The position numbers and the translations under genes were made by a program. 64,000 nucleotides of DNA from Ridgeia piscesae (taxonomy: Eukaryota; Annelida; Polychaeta; Sabellida; Siboglinidae), in the NCBI GenBank assembly GCA_025642075.2, contig JAODUO010001671.1:1-64000 (forward strand), given 5' to 3'. The notes under the pieces were generated by a model. That model was not told where the DNA came from. It ran no database searches and was given only the letters and a program-made list of their open reading frames with translations. Shown here piece after piece: positions 1 through 64,000 of this stretch. Position 1 is the first letter of the stretch. Each line of letters begins with the position of its first letter.

Positions 1-130
1 TTGTCATGATACAAGATCTGTTATGACACACACAAGAGTTGTCATGATACAAGATCTGTTATGACACACACAAGAGCTGTCATGAAACAAGATCTGTTAT
101 GATACACACACAACATTGCATGATGTACAC
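1..130. repeat. 38-bp tandem repeat, about 3 copies
   Basis: The phrase tgtcatgatacaagatctg recurs at positions 2, 40 and 78 (the last with one change), followed by a gacacacaca run. It lies in the HERC2 intron downstream of w48. No coding signal is seen. Confidence 0.85.
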
Positions 131-573
131 ACGATACAAGTCCACCTACCTGGGACATGAATGTGACTGATGAGAATGTTGATATGAACCAAGTCCACCT
201 ACCTGGAACATGAATGTCACTGATGGGAGTGTTGATATGAACCAAGTCCACCTACCTGGGACATGAATGTGACTGATGAGAATGTTGATATGAACCAAGT
301 CCACCTACCTGGGACATGAATGTCACTGATGGGAGTGTTGATATGAACCAAGTCCACCTACCTGGGACATGAATGTCACTAATGCGAGTGTTGATATGAA
401 CCAAGTCCACCTACCTGGGACATGAATGTGACTGATGAGAATGTTGATATGAACCAAGTCCACCTACCTGGGACATGAATGTCACTGATGGGAGTGTTGA
501 TATGAACCAAGTCCACCTACCTGGGACATGGATGTCACTAATGCGAGTGTTGTTATCAACCAAGTCCACCTAC
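131..573. repeat. 53-bp array copying the w48 splice donor
   Basis: The phrase aagtccacctacctgg recurs every 53 bp from 138 to 562, nine times including the real exon boundary. Read on the minus strand each unit contains ATGTCCCAG followed by GTAGGTGGACTTGG, which is the last nine or so bases of exon w48 and its donor. The array has therefore multiplied the exon end and the 5' splice site downstream of the true one. Confidence 0.9.

Positions 574-64000
<63,427 letters not shown>

Overview
The window is animal nuclear DNA with AT-rich introns, consensus GT-AG splice sites, many micro- and minisatellites, tRNA-derived SINEs and non-autonomous DNA transposons. The protein is close to vertebrate HERC2, and the intron content suggests an invertebrate, most likely a lophotrochozoan such as a mollusc. 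That assignment is an inference, because no diagnostic marker is present.

One gene fills the window. It is HERC2, the giant RLD/HECT-type E3 ubiquitin ligase, on the minus strand, so transcription runs from 64000 towards 1. I reconstructed 47 exons (w1 to w48, with w12 only a candidate) by matching conserved protein segments to splice sites and checking that reading phase carries across each junction. They total about 8.2 kb of coding sequence, roughly 2,745 codons, or a little under 60% of a protein that is about 4,830 residues in human. Both gene ends lie outside the window. The missing parts are the N-terminal RLD1 and cytochrome-b5-like regions on the right, and the rest of the HECT domain, with its catalytic cysteine, on the left.

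Domain layout from right to left: MIB/HERC2 domain (62.95-62.09 kb); conserved helical and small beta-barrel linker (60.0-54.6 kb); UBA-like segment (54.2-53.9 kb); CPH domain (49.7-47.8 kb); second beta-rich segment (47.4-46.7 kb); ZZ zinc finger (46.0-45.9 kb); DOC/APC10 domain (45.5-40.4 kb); second RCC1-like propeller RLD2 (40.6-33.7 kb); linker (30.9-17.2 kb); third propeller RLD3 (16.5-5.4 kb); HECT N-lobe (5.4-0.57 kb).

The introns hold more than 25 tandem arrays. Several use a repeat unit that is a copy of the neighbouring exon/intron junction: the donor of w48, w26, w18, w7 and w1; the acceptor of w43, w41, w32, w20 and w3; and an internal coding piece of w27. Arrays next to w18 and w20 multiply intact splice sites around short in-frame segments. 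This recurrence within one gene is the most unusual signal here. The phase break between w11 and w13 shows that one exon is missing; a probable, sequence-damaged copy lies between two arrays at about 51.66-51.80 kb. Two places carry a clean and a degraded copy of the same sequence side by side (12.1 versus 14.1 kb; 56.2 versus 56.9 kb), which suggests assembly error inside repeats.

Mobile elements include a 1.14-kb piggyBac-like MITE with TTAA ends, a 1.3-kb element with TA-flanked inverted ends, a 1.3-kb element with a 7-bp target duplication, a SINE family with several copies, and a reverse-transcriptase scrap.
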